Source: Liopterus haemorrhoidalis (taxonomy: Eukaryota > Arthropoda > Insecta > Coleoptera > Dytiscidae). From it: a stretch of DNA of 64,000 nucleotides. Under the pieces are notes generated by a model. The model saw only the letters and a program-made list of their open reading frames with translations. It had not been told where the DNA came from and did not search any database. The DNA is taken from contig OZ020623.1 in NCBI GenBank assembly GCA_963971575.1, positions 16,370,980-16,434,979 of the forward strand. Direction: 5' to 3'. Below, in pieces: positions 31,866-42,599 of the stretch (position 1 is the stretch's first letter; each line of letters begins with the position of its first letter). A program made the position numbers and the translations under genes.

Positions 31866-34800
31866 ATGTTTGGAGCCAACACGTCTAGAATCGAGTCTCT
31901 TAACAAAGAAAATTATGACACATGGAAGATGCAGATGGAGGCATTGCTAGTAAAAAATGATGCTTGGGTGTATGTAAATGGTGAGTGTAAAAAACCAATA
32001 TTAGAACCTGGAAAAGAAGCATCGGAATTAGCGGTGAACACATGGTTGAAAAACGATGGCAAGGCTAAGTCCGATATAATTTTAGCCATTAGCCCTTCCG
32101 AATTGAAGCAAATAAAGGGCTGTGAATCGTCACGTGCTGTCTGGTTAAAGCTGGAAACCATATACCAGTCAAAGGGGCCAGCTAGAAAAGCCACGCTGTT
32201 GAAACAACTAACGTTACAACGCATGCAAGATGGCGGCGATGTACGCGAACACGTAAATAAATTCTTTGATACAGTTGACAAATTAAGCGAAATGGAGGTA
32301 GACATAAACCCCGATTTATTAGCAATAATGTTATTGTATAGTCTACCATCAACGTATGAGAATTTTCGCTGTGCCATAGAGTCACGTGACGAGTTGCCTT
32401 CCCCAGATGCTCTTCGTGTGAAAATCCTGGAGGAAAACGAAGCGCGAAAAAGTGAGAATTTGTGTAGTGCGGCTCAAAATGCATTATACGTGAATAAACA
32501 TGTGCGGAAGTGGCGTAATAATAATAAAAACGCGACAAGTGCGGAAAAATCGGGAAAAACGGACAATAAAACTGCCATGTTTAAATATCGGTGCCATAAG
32601 TGCAAAGAACCGGGACACAAAGCTGCGGATTGCAAGACCGGGAAATACAAATCGTATGGCAACAGTGCGGAGAACGTAAGCCTGTGCGCGTCTAACGCTC
32701 AGTCATCTCAAATCGCGCGCCAAAGTGCTGAGGGTCTAAAGTGGTGTTTGGACAGTGGTGCCACATCCCACTTGTGCCGCGAGTTAAGTGACTTTGCAGA
32801 AATCAGTGATGCCAACCGCGGGACATTGAATTTGGCAAATAACGCGTGCGCGGAAATTTTAGCAAAAGGAAAAGTCCATTTTAGTGCTAAAGTTAGTAAC
32901 GAGATGAAAAACGTCATCTTAAAAGACACTTTACACGTGCCGGAGTTGCGAACAAATCTACTTTCCGTTTCTAAAGTGACAGACAACGGACATAAAGTGG
33001 TTTTTGAAAAAAATGGCGCTTCAATAATCGGTTCGGATGGACTTGTGAAGCTAGTTGCCGAACGCGTCGGCGACTTGTATTATATGCGCGATTGTAATCG
33101 AGACGGGCGTGAAATTAATTTGATCTCTGATAGTGCGTGTACCGTGCGAACTTCAAGAACTCTTGAACTATGGCACCGGCGCCTTGGTCACTTGAATGTG
33201 AGAGACACCAAAGAAGCAGTACGCGATGGTGTTTTACGCGGCGTTGCGATAGACAATTTGAGCGATGAACTTGACTGTAGCGTGTGTTGCCGTGCCAAAA
33301 TGACTCGGACGCCATTTCCCGTGAGTTCTGGACGAACGACAGCGCTACTGGAGTTAATCCACTCAGATGTGTGCGGTCCGATGCGCGTAGAATCCAAGGG
33401 AAAATTCCGATATGTAGTCACGTTTATTGACGATTATTCACGTTGGTGTGAAGTGCGATTTTTAAAATCGAAGGACGAGGTTCTCGAGCGCTTTAAAGAC
33501 TTTGTCACGCTAGTCGAGAAGCAACGAGACGGGAAAGTCAAGTGTATCCAATCGGACAACGGGCGTGAATATGTTAACCACACTTTCGATGCCTACCTGA
33601 AAAACAGAGGCATAACAAGGAGGTTGACCATTCCATACAACCCGGAGCAGAACGGAGTCGCGGAGCGTAAGAACCGTACTCTCATGGATACTGCCAGGTG
33701 CCGGCTGATGCAATCTGGCTTGCCCCCGTCCTTTTGGGCAGAAGCCATCAATACGGCCAACTTCATAAGAAATCGTTGTCCTACCCGAAGTCTAAATGGT
33801 CGGACTCCGTATGAAGTATGGACCGGCAAGACTCCTGATGTCAGTTATTTCAGAGAGTTCGGTTGTCGAGTGTTTTGCCTGAACAGGAAACCGGGCCTAG
33901 GCAAACTTGATACTCGAGCGAAAGAAGGAATTTTCGTGGGCTATGCAGAACAGTCCAAGGGATACCGAGTGTGGATTCCTTCTGAAAACAAAACTGAGGT
34001 AACCCGAGATGTGAAATTTGTCGAGAAGCCGGAGGATTCTCCCGAAAATGTCACCGATTTTCTACCTGCGGAACAAGAGGAGGCGCCGCGAGTGGTGGAA
34101 ATTGATATCCGACCACTTGATAAGCCTGCAGATGTTCCAGTAGAAGACTATGACGACTGCCAAGCTCATGCACAGAGGCAAGAGGCCCGTGAAAATGAGC
34201 GTGCTCCAGGAAGAGGCCGAGGTAGACCACGTCGCTTACTGACCGGTTCCAGAGGAAGACCTCGGAAGATTTTTCAAGTCCGTGAAGACGTCAGATGTGT
34301 GGAAACGCCTGAGTACACGTTCTTGTCGGAGACACCCATGCATCAGGCGATTTCCGGTCCCGACGCCGAAGAATGGCACGACGCCATCACCACGGAGATC
34401 ACGTCAATCCTGAAGAACGACACATGGCAGATCGTTGATCGTCCTAGGAATGCAGAAGTGATCGGCAGCCGTGTAGTACTTAGGAACAAGTACAAAGCTG
34501 ACGGCACACTCGAGCGACGAAAAGCCCGAGTTGTTGCTCAAGGCTTTTCTCAGAGGCCAGGCGTACATTTTGACCAAACTTTTGCGCCTGTCGCTCGTTT
34601 GAGTTCAATTCGTCTGATGGCAGCTCTAGCGACGCGCCTATCAATGAAAGTCAGACAATTTGATATGGCGACGGCTTATTTAAATGGCGATTTGAAAGAA
34701 ACCATTCTAATGGAGCCGCCGAAACAGTTATTTGACGCACTCAAAAGAATTGTCAACTCGAACAGAGAAAGATATATACGCGATAAGGCCAAGATTATGC

Positions 34801-35981
34801 TGAGCGAGTTGAAAACAGGCAATAAGGTGTGTCTGTTGAGAAAATCGCTGTATGGATTGCGCCAGGCTGGCAGGAGCTGGCACACTAAGCTGGACAGTGT
34901 TTTGAAGTCCGTCGGCGCGACGCCCACGGACGCAGATCCATGTGTGTACCATTTAGGGCGAGGGGAAGACCTGACCCTCATTGTCGTTTATGTAGACGAC
35001 ATCTTAATTGCATCTCGGAACGATGACACCGTCTCCAGGATAAGCAAGACATTATTTCGAGAGTTCGAAATGAAGGATCTCGGAGAAGTTAAGTACTGTC
35101 TGGGTATCGAGTTCACCAGAGAAGGCAACAAAATGGCTCTAAATCAAAAGGGCTACATCAATGATGTCCTGCAGCGCTTTGGAATGAGCGATGCTAAGCC
35201 GGTGAGTACCCCAATGGATGTCAGTGTAAGGCTGACCAAGCCAACAGAGACGCCAAGTGAAGAGGATAAGAGACTCCCGTATCGTGAGCTAATTGGGGCC
35301 CTCACGTATCTGTCTGTGGCCACGAGACCGGACATCAGTTTCGCTATCAGCTGTCTTGGACAGTTTAATCACTGCTACACGAGGGTCCACTGGACTGCAG
35401 CGAAGCGTGTTCTGAGGTACCTGAAGGCTACTATCAACCTGGGATTGATATATGAAGCAGACTCGAAGCCTATCCGAGGATTCACAGACGCAGATTGGGG
35501 GAACTGTTTGGACGACAGACGTTCATATACCGGATATGCCTTCCTATTTTGCAAAGGACCCATATCGTGGGATTCTAAGAAGCAGAGGACCGTTGCATTA
35601 TCATCGACGGAGGCTGAGTATATGGCAGTCGCAGAGGCCACGAAAGAAGCCATCTACATGAAGAACTTCCTCCGTGAATTGGGATTAGACAAGCAGTCCA
35701 AACTTGTATTGTTCAACGACAATAACGGAGCAGTAAAATTGGCTGAGAATGCCACATTTCACGCAAGGAGCAAACACATAGATATTCGGTACCACTTCAT
35801 ACGTGAAGCTTTATCGAATAAACTACTGATCCTAAAATACCTCCCGACAGAAGAAATGACGGCGGACGTGTTGACTAAAGGACTTCCTAGACCGAAACAC
35901 GTAACCTGCGTCAGACTGCTAGGACTAGAAGAAGGAATCAAGAAGTCCCGCGACCAGCCACGTCGCGAGGGGAAGTGTTAA
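31866..35981 (+). CDS. Copia gag-pol polyprotein, 1371 aa, intact
   Basis: One frame without stop or frameshift; the ATG at 31866 is the first after the leader. In order: gag with an N-terminal NYDTWKMQM helix region; zinc knuckle C-x2-C-x4-H-x4-C at about residues 243-256; aspartic protease LDSGATSHL (about 294-302); pre-integrase LWHRRLGHLN; integrase with HSDVCGP (499), SDNGREY and NGVAERKNR (DDE triad); RT with VAQGFSQ, FDMATAYLNGDL, LYGLRQAGRSW and the catalytic YVDDI (1042-1046); RNase H with STEAEYMA and HIDIRYHFIRE. The length is normal for Copia. The stop lies just inside the right LTR. More GC-balanced than its surroundings, as expected of a young insert. Likely autonomous; activity itself is unproven. 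Confidence 0.97.
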   Translation: MFGANTSRIESLNKENYDTWKMQMEALLVKNDAWVYVNGECKKPILEPGKEASELAVNTWLKNDGKAKSDIILAISPSELKQIKGCESSRAVWLKLETIYQSKGPARKATLLKQLTLQRMQDGGDVREHVNKFFDTVDKLSEMEVDINPDLLAIMLLYSLPSTYENFRCAIESRDELPSPDALRVKILEENEARKSENLCSAAQNALYVNKHVRKWRNNNKNATSAEKSGKTDNKTAMFKYRCHKCKEPGHKAADCKTGKYKSYGNSAENVSLCASNAQSSQIARQSAEGLKWCLDSGATSHLCRELSDFAEISDANRGTLNLANNACAEILAKGKVHFSAKVSNEMKNVILKDTLHVPELRTNLLSVSKVTDNGHKVVFEKNGASIIGSDGLVKLVAERVGDLYYMRDCNRDGREINLISDSACTVRTSRTLELWHRRLGHLNVRDTKEAVRDGVLRGVAIDNLSDELDCSVCCRAKMTRTPFPVSSGRTTALLELIHSDVCGPMRVESKGKFRYVVTFIDDYSRWCEVRFLKSKDEVLERFKDFVTLVEKQRDGKVKCIQSDNGREYVNHTFDAYLKNRGITRRLTIPYNPEQNGVAERKNRTLMDTARCRLMQSGLPPSFWAEAINTANFIRNRCPTRSLNGRTPYEVWTGKTPDVSYFREFGCRVFCLNRKPGLGKLDTRAKEGIFVGYAEQSKGYRVWIPSENKTEVTRDVKFVEKPEDSPENVTDFLPAEQEEAPRVVEIDIRPLDKPADVPVEDYDDCQAHAQRQEARENERAPGRGRGRPRRLLTGSRGRPRKIFQVREDVRCVETPEYTFLSETPMHQAISGPDAEEWHDAITTEITSILKNDTWQIVDRPRNAEVIGSRVVLRNKYKADGTLERRKARVVAQGFSQRPGVHFDQTFAPVARLSSIRLMAALATRLSMKVRQFDMATAYLNGDLKETILMEPPKQLFDALKRIVNSNRERYIRDKAKIMLSELKTGNKVCLLRKSLYGLRQAGRSWHTKLDSVLKSVGATPTDADPCVYHLGRGEDLTLIVVYVDDILIASRNDDTVSRISKTLFREFEMKDLGEVKYCLGIEFTREGNKMALNQKGYINDVLQRFGMSDAKPVSTPMDVSVRLTKPTETPSEEDKRLPYRELIGALTYLSVATRPDISFAISCLGQFNHCYTRVHWTAAKRVLRYLKATINLGLIYEADSKPIRGFTDADWGNCLDDRRSYTGYAFLFCKGPISWDSKKQRTVALSSTEAEYMAVAEATKEAIYMKNFLRELGLDKQSKLVLFNDNNGAVKLAENATFHARSKHIDIRYHFIREALSNKLLILKYLPTEEMTADVLTKGLPRPKHVTCVRLLGLEEGIKKSRDQPRREGKC

Positions 35982-36141
35982 GGTTTTGAATACCGCGCCG
36001 AGCTGGCGTAGTTCAGTTAACTGCCACCGGACAAGGCAAGTGCTGCCGGACAACACTACTAACGTAGCGGCAGCGTTATGAACTAATGAGTCCACGTGCA
36101 TTGTTTGTAGAATTAACACAATATCTGTATCTGATTTGTTC
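35976..36141 (+). repeat. Copia 3' LTR
   Basis: Same 166 bases as the 5' LTR as far as I can compare by eye. The gag-pol stop codon (35979-35981) overlaps its first bases. Confidence 0.9.
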
Positions 36142-36855
36142 ATTCACATTATTTTCTCATTAAACTATTGTATAGTGTTAATCAGTTTATTTATTTAACC
36201 CTTAAATCCACCATCCGTCGCAATACCTTCTTTGCGTTTTAGAAGCTTTCTCACTTCTAGGACTAAACTTTTTATTAGGTAATAAATATTTTAATAGTGC
36301 ATATATACCCGTACTATAAATTATACGAATAAGAATATTATAGTTAAAATAAATAAATAAATTAATATTTTCTCCAAATTTATATAAAATTTGTGTGTTG
36401 AATTCTAATTTTTGCTTAAAGGGGCGGAACCTTTCTTGTCTTCTCTTGAAAAACGACACTGATTTTTATTAATTTAATGGTACATGCTAGAAATGAACAT
36501 ATGGGATTATGTCTATCTGAGCCAGTCTTTTCCCATCGATATGTATATGTTCTTTTTTTCTGGCAAAAATCAAAGAAACAGGAAAACATTAGAATTTAAA
36601 GAGTGAAGATCTTACGTGAAGAGTTACTGAAGAGTGATGATTGGTTAACAGCAAATGCGCACCAAGATTTTTTTCTTGGCGAGGGGGGTGCTCATAATCC
36701 ATTTTTTTTTCTTGGGGCGGGCTGACGTTCTGTTGCAAGATGTGTCCTTAATTACATGGACGCCACGCCAGTGTTTATCACACAAAATACGAGTAGCTAT
36801 ATTTATTAAAAGCGGGAAATCCAACCAGAAACCAAGGTACAAGTTTTTAAAGAGG
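36142..36855. other. No recognisable feature
   Basis: AT-rich; short open frames only, none with a motif I recognise. Confidence 0.3.
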
Positions 36856-37160
36856 TGATAGTTCCAAACTTAACATACAGATCTGAGTCGTGGACGATGA
36901 CAGAAAAAATAAGTTGCAAAGTAAGAGCTACAGAAATGAGATTCATGAGAAAGATAGCAGGTGAAACGAAACGACAAATTTAGAAATATGGTTCAAAGAG
37001 AGAATCTTGGAACATTTCTCGTGCACTATTTAAAAGAACAAAGCCAGTCGAGGTGGTATGGACATGTGTGTAAGATCTTAAAAAAAAAGTTCAGGGGAAA
37101 ACAAACAAGAATGTGGAAAGATGGAATTTATGGAACGGCAACAAGAATAAGAATGATATG

Positions 37161-38224
37161 TGTCGCGCCCTTAAGGTCGCTTTTATTATTAAATTAAATT
37201 TTACTGAATTTAATTTAAATCACTAAAACTTTTGGTGTTTTTATAAATGTTGGGAGCCGCTATTTGCGGGTTTTAACATTAATTTTTCACCTAATCCAAT
37301 CCGATACTAACCAGTTCAAAGAATAGATCGCCTGCCGATATTATTATTAACAGTTTTCTAAGTTATATTACGCGTCTCTATCGCGGTTTAAGTGATTTTA
37401 CACCTGCTTTTTTCATCATTTAAATTTTTTGTGTATCTACACCTTCCAAGGAACCATCCGAGGACCCAGGAACCTGTTTTTTGGGACACCAGTGTTACAG
37501 ATGTAAATTTGGAAATAAATATTCTAAATATTTATTAGAAAAGCATCTACTGGAAGTCCATTCCAATTTTACATCTACTCAATTTCATTGTTTATTTAAC
37601 ATATTTTTTTTTTTTGTAACTTATATTTTTATTGTGCAAGCTACCGCCTCTGCGTGTACTTGTTATTTTTTGTTCGCACATGCTGATCTCTTTACCACGT
37701 GTGCTGATTTATTTTTGAATTTAATTTTAACATCTGTTATTTTTGTATTTATTATTAATTTTGTTATAAATTATCAGTTTTTTTATTTAATATTGTATTT
37801 TGTAGTACTGTAATTTTATTAATGTGATACATCCATCGTGTTGAGCAACGTTTTCCGCGTTGTTTGTCGCTTGGCTAGGGTTTTCAGAGACATCGTGGGA
37901 TTTTCTTGGTTTGGTTCCTCCATATCCATTACTTGTGGGCCTAGGATTTTACCCGTCTACACCCTAGCTAGGGCTACCATTTCCCTTGTGTTAGTCTCCT
38001 AGAGCAGCCCCTAGGAGCAGATGAGTTTATATTGCCTTCCCCTTCCTCTAGGTCGTCCATGTCTTCCCCAGGTGCTCAACTCGGTGCGTCTCTGTGTAAC
38101 ATCACCGTTTTTTCATTCTATATTCCAGCCTTCTGCTGGTGGTCCTTCGAGGTCTCCGCCACGAAGACCATTTGTGTGACTGTCTGGCCACCCTATCTCA
38201 CTTAGGCTGGGAGCGGGCGCCACA
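37161..38224 (+). mobile_element. Solo LTR, 1064 bp, with 5-bp target duplication
   Basis: Starts TGTCGCGCCC and ends GGGCGCCACA, imperfect inverted ends beginning TG and ending CA. It is flanked by ATATG at 37156-37160 and 38225-38229. A LINE fragment continues on both sides. The size and ends suit a Gypsy or BEL element reduced by LTR-LTR recombination. A short frame inside encodes a C2H2-like motif (see 37481). Confidence 0.85.
37481..37590 (+). other. C2H2 zinc-finger-like motif inside the solo LTR
   Basis: GHQCYRCKFGNKY, then LEKHLLEVH gives C-x2-C-x13-H-x4-H with the usual L-x2-H spacing. Coding sequence inside an LTR is unexpected. The frame becomes hydrophobic and uninformative after about 30 residues, and one spacer is a residue longer than the classic finger. 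It may be chance. Confidence 0.3.
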
Positions 38225-38577
38225 ATATGGGAAGAAACAAAGACCATGACATAAAATAAAAAGAAGTAGCAAGAAATATGGACGACACTGCAAGATTAAT
38301 ATTCAAACGCCAACAGTCTGACACCAGAAAATGATAAAAAGGCTTTGGATTGAGAAAGTACATATATTTTTTGCAAAAAGTTGACTTTAAATATGTTTTT
38401 GCAAAAAAAAATAATATACAGCTGCCCTTAGGATATACAAATTTAGAATTTTTCCATCAAAAATATGAAAAAGAAAAATTATGACTGGAATAGTCAAGCT
38501 GTTCATTAAATGGAGACAAACTGTAAAAAATATGGCCAATATGTTGTTAATTAAATAAATTCTTTTTCAAAATTATT

Positions 38578-38660
38578 ATTTTTTTTTTTTTTAATTTATT
38601 GTTTATTTAGGGGTGCTTCAGCTGCTAGGGCTATTAGCGCCCACAAATCTTATATATTAC
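38578..38660 (-). mobile_element. 3' end of a LINE or SINE related to the I-type LINE
   Basis: The minus strand reads GGCGCTAATAGCCCTAGCAG, CTGAAGCACCCCTAAATAAA and an A run. The GCTAA-x-CC-x-AGCAG-x-AAG pattern matches the 3' end of the LINE at 9619-16660 (GACGCTAAAAACCTAGCAG). The upstream 38661-39180 is AT-rich and unassigned. Confidence 0.55.
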
Positions 38661-39183
38661 AATGTGTATTTTAATTTTAATTTTATTCATAAATACAAGA
38701 GAATACAAGACTACTGAATAATAAACTTTCTAAAAAAGTTCTAACTTATATAAAAATCTTTTGAAAACCATTCGTAAAAATACCACGTCCTAAATATAAA
38801 ACTTATAAAAAACTTAAACACAATATAAAAAAATTTTCATGTATTTTTCATACGAAGAATGTATAAAGAAATTTTTGTTCAACATGTATTCTACACGAAT
38901 CTCACAATAAACTTGAAATAAACAACACATTCCTCGAAAACTCTTATTTTTTTACTATTAAATTGCTGAGGTTTATTACATATTGGTGTAAGTCAGTAGT
39001 TCTGAATTATTAAACTATCATTTCATTACAAGTGGGCATCGGTAAAACTTCCCGATGATTGCAGGATAATGAATTTACCGCCTTCAACTGCTACTATCCA
39101 TTATGAAAAATATAGATAAAATCAAACAATCTACTCAACAAACTACAGAAGTAAACGCTAAGTACGAGTCAACGAGTAGGGGA

Positions 39184-40706
39184 GATGTGGGGACGGTGGC
39201 ACACATTTCGGTTTTCTGTACATAACATCTTCAATTTTGAATTTTTTAAATAAATCTTTTCGCCACTTAATACTTATTATGTCGTTGTTTAAATAACCTG
39301 TTAAAAATTAATGTCCTTATCACGTGCCATTTATAATTAATATTTTTGTTGACCTCTGCAATTGTGCCACGGTACCTATACGTGAGGGTACAGTGAAATA
39401 GCGTTAGGGATACAGTGGAACAGTAAATATAATAGGTATCTAAAAAATCTGTATATGTATCAATCATTTTTATTGAAACTTCAATTCAATGTCTTTAAAA
39501 ATAAATCATCTGAAAGGTACTGAAAAATTAATAATATTGTAAAAAAATCAAATTTTTTGGAACAAACTACTAAGTAATTATATAATGTATATAAATATAT
39601 AAATGTAAATTTATTATTAATATAAAAAAATAAACTTTGGTAAGTTCCTTGGAAGCAGTAAGTTTTGATAGTTTTTATTTTAATGTTAATTATATTTCAT
39701 TAAATTTACTGTAAAAATCAAAACGTCTAAACGGTGTATTGTGCTACCAGATGGAGCAGGAGATGGTAAAACTTTTATCAGCTCTGATTTTTTAAATGTG
39801 TAATTTTCATTTGTTTTAATATATATATTTTTTGTAATTTAATGGCCTTTGCTGCTGTGGCAATTAGCCAGGACAATTTATATTTGAGAAAATTTCCATG
39901 CCTGGACGGGATTCGAACCCGAGACCTTCGCAACGCAGAGCACATGTGTTACCACTACGCTACGCCGGTCGGCATTTTAATAAAGTTAAAGAGTAGAGTC
40001 AGCCGCCGGAGATATGTTACAACAATATCGTCGGTCGTTATTTCTATGATTTCCCCTATAGAGTGGCTCTTCATTTTATTCTTTCCGTGTCCTTCAAATA
40101 TTAAGGCATATTGCCTTACTTTAATATCCTTGTTTACGTAGTCTGTCGAATCTGTATCACAACATTATCATCTGAGTTTGAATTCTCATCAATAGTGACA
40201 TCTGTATCAGATGTGTCTGAACTTACAAGAATATCTTTTAATTTTCCGATCTTTTTTATTTTGCGCAGCTTGGAATTATTCTTCTAACTCGTACCCACGT
40301 ACCTGGGTACAGTGGCTCACTGTAACACTGTATCCACATAACACGTGTGCCACTGTTAGCCTAACACTATTTTCACGAACATTTTATCAAATATAATAAA
40401 TTATATAGTTTAGAACATTAGTAGGAAAATTTAGAACATTATTAAGAAAATACAAATTTTCTTACTAATTTAGTTGTGTCTCGTTCAAATAAAAAATTTC
40501 TTGTTACGAAAAACTTTAGTTCGTCAACCTCAAATCAACATTTTCATCATAAATGGCGGAACTTAAATTTATAGAAATGTGGATAGTATAATTTCTCAGT
40601 ACCAGAGGGGCCTATATATACCCAAACACACGTGAAAATATTCTATATATCAAAGATATTTCAAATGTTCCCCAGTACCAATTGTGCCACCGTCCCCACA
40701 TTTCCA
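39184..40706. mobile_element. 1.5-kb TIR element (ATGTGGGGACGGTGGCACA ends)
   Basis: ATGTGGGGACGGTGGCACA near 39186 is mirrored by TGTGCCACCGTCCCCACAT near 40685-40703. Inside, related motifs recur (TGTGCCACGGTACC near 39363, GTACAGTGG near 40307). No transposase is recognised. A tRNA-derived SINE is inserted near 39838-39973. Class unknown. Confidence 0.7.
39838..39973 (-). mobile_element. tRNA-derived SINE with LINE-like tail (SINE c)
   Basis: The minus strand has a tRNA-like head (box A GTAGCGTAGTGGTAAC, box B GGGTTCGAATCCCG with a perfect T stem). It then has a body and the tail GGCTAATTGCCACAGCAG, AAAGGCCATTAAATT. The acceptor stem pairs for only four bases, so it is not a functional tRNA. 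The tail parallels the 3' end of the I-type LINE at 9619, the expected SINE/LINE partnership. Confidence 0.7.
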
Positions 40707-40713
40707 CTACTAA

Positions 40714-42248
40714 GGGCCGCTTTTACAAACCTCGGATACGTAGCGGTATAACTATCTAAGGTATAAGTTTATTCCGATGTTTATTCCAACGTTCGCTTTT
40801 ACAATGCATTTTTTATTCTCGGATAGCTATCCATGGTTTTATTGTAAATAAAATAAAGTTGGTATTGTTTGACACATAAACTGACATATTAGAAAAGTCA
40901 TATTTTAAATTGACATTACTATTAACAACATATTTGAGCATGTTTGGGGAAATATTGGGAGATGTCGAAATATTCGACTCAAATAATTATTTTATTGTGC
41001 TATATCTACCGCGTTAGTGTCAGCCTCTCGTGTGCAAATATTCATAAAACCGCCCTCTAATAGAATCGAGCCCAAATACCGCCCATGTGTAAATTTTTAT
41101 AAGATCACCCTCTACTAGTAGAATTCTATTAGAATTTATACCAAATGCCGTCCCTTTAATGAGCCGCTCGTGTGCGGTGCAGACTATGCCCAAACGCACG
41201 CGGTGGCCCTGATTGTGGTTCATATTTATGTAGAGTAATACCTTATCACCGCGGAGTTTATGTTCCACAAACATACTGTGGACAAAAAAACGCGAGTAAT
41301 AAGATTAAGCGTATACATATTATGTACAGTTGTGGACTGCCAAAATTGTATCGACAAGTTCTTTCAAGAGGAAAATTTCACTGATTAATAACAGGGGTAT
41401 TTTTTTCAATGTATAACAACATTAAGAACCAGTTCGCATTTTGAAAAATATATAAATAAATAACAACCGGTTCATTCGAACTGGCTCCAGCCCAAAGCTG
41501 CATATATACATATATAAAAACTGGCATTATGTGTACATAGTGTGGAAGGGATGATAGTGGCCAGTTAGATTCGAAGCGCTCAAAGTGCTAGGAGCATATT
41601 CCAGCGGTAATCGGCTGCTACTGTTCATTGCTACGATTTTAAAAAATAAATCAAATTATTATTTCACAACTGCGTGTAATCAAAACTACTGAACAAATAC
41701 ATGGATAACGAGGGATTACGTACTATTATTATTTCGTACGGCAATGGCTAGGTTTTAGAGATTTTAAGGCCGCGACTAGCGTCCTCTGACATGACCTAAC
41801 GATCACTTCCACACAGCATTTATTGTAAAGAATCTGAGCCTATGGTTGCAACAGCCAAAATTTTTTTTTTTTAATTTTTTTGCCCGTACTAGGTCGATCT
41901 CATGATTCCACACTTTCAAAGCAAGCGAGCTAACCACTACGCTGCTGCAACCCCAATTATATAACTGTAATAAAAATTCAAATAAAACGTCATAAAATGA
42001 CATTTATCATATGTCAATTTAATTTTTTTTACCGTTGCCGGGTAATAAATACTTATTCGCCAATCAGAGCAAGGGAATAACTTATACTGCCCTTTATCTG
42101 AAGTGTCGTTGCCCAGATAAGATATTCTGGTGTTTATTCCGATGTTTATCCTATCCGAGGTTTATCCGAGCATTGTAAAAGCGATTTTTTGACTTTATAC
42201 CGGGAATAGCGTTATCCGAGCTTTATCCAACGATTGTAAAAGCGGCCC
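40714..42248. mobile_element. PIF/Harbinger-like element with TAA target duplication
   Basis: GGGCCGCTTTTACAA at 40714 is mirrored by TTGTAAAAGCGGCCC ending 42248, and TAA flanks both sides (40711-40713, 42249-42251). Subterminal CTCGGATA/TATCCGAG motifs and a direct GTTTATTCCGATGTTTAT near both ends resemble transposase-binding repeats. No transposase remains; a SINE is inserted at 41868-41955. Confidence 0.8.
41868..41955 (-). mobile_element. tRNA-derived SINE head (SINE d)
   Basis: The minus strand GGGGTTGCAGCAGCGTAGTG, then GTTAGCTCGCTTGC, has a box A. A degenerate box B (GAGATCGACC) and an A-rich tail ending in a run of A follow. Not a functional tRNA. Confidence 0.6.
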
Positions 42249-42317
42249 TAAGTCAAATAAAATAGTGTTATAGGTACCCTTTATGTCTATTGTTTATTAA
42301 CTTGGAACCTAACTTTA

Positions 42318-42395
42318 TACCCTCACTATAAGTTAGGTTCATTTTACGCCAGTTCAGCTCATGCCGGTTCTACTAGGAACGAATCTGTGGCGTAT
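42318..42395. repeat. Short dispersed repeat, inverse of 52190-52250
   Basis: CACTATAAGTTAGGTTCATT, TTTACGCCAGTTC and TAGGAACGAA occur here and, reversed, at about 52188-52248 (GTTCCTAAGAGAACTGGCG, AACCTAACTTATAGTG). Confidence 0.7.
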
Positions 42396-42462
42396 ATCGA
42401 GTTTTACCTGTAGGTACCACATAATAGTACCCAGTAGCCTTGTCAGAAATACCTCTTGGGAG

Positions 42463-42570
42463 CAGGGATGGGGAGTCGGAGTTGGAGTCGGGAGTCGTGA
42501 GTCGAGGAGTCGAAGCTTTTTGGAGGAGTCTGAGTTGGGGTCGGGTGTCGGAAAAAGTTATCGACTCCCG
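42463..42570. repeat. GGAGTC-rich repeat, possible hAT subterminal region
   Basis: CAGGGATGGGGAGTCGGAG followed by many GGAGTC/GGGAGTC units and then inverted CGACTCCCGACTC. The CAGGGATGGG start is hAT-like, but I found no opposite terminus. The stretch 42600-44560 contains no recognised gene. Confidence 0.5.
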
Positions 42571-42599
42571 ACTCTTTGATTAAATTTTTATCAAGGATG

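Larger units (their letters stand above)
31551..36141 (+). mobile_element. Ty1/Copia retrotransposon, structurally intact
   Basis: Two 166-bp LTRs (31551-31716, 35976-36141) enclose a leader and one uninterrupted gag-pol. A purine-rich tract (GCGAGGGGAAG) abuts the right LTR. By eye the two LTRs are identical, which indicates recent insertion. I could not assign a primer-binding site to a tRNA. No 5-bp target duplication is evident (CCTTC left, ATTCA right), so recombination or an LTR boundary slightly different from mine is possible. Confidence 0.95.
36862..38340 (+). pseudogene. LINE reverse transcriptase C-terminal fragment, split by a solo LTR
   Basis: Reads VPNLTYRSESWTMTEK, EMRFMRKIAG, then after a stop and frameshift SRWYGHVCKI. 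These are the post-catalytic RT landmarks (LLYGSESW, RRIxG, LRWYGHV) common in insect RTE-like LINEs. The text resumes after the LTR (38225) with EVARNMDDTARLIFKRQ. Multiple stops; decayed. Confidence 0.7.

Noticed and set aside
31913..35941. Minus-strand open frames across the Copia gene
   Set aside because: Shadows of the intact gag-pol on the plus strand.
39896..39973. Functional tRNA gene
   Set aside because: Boxes A and B and the T arm are good, but the acceptor stem fails after four pairs and a SINE tail follows.
41172..41384. 70-codon Cys-rich plus-strand frame (MRCRLCPNARGGPDC...)
   Set aside because: Irregular Cys spacing, no homologous frame elsewhere, and it lies in the interior of a non-autonomous element.
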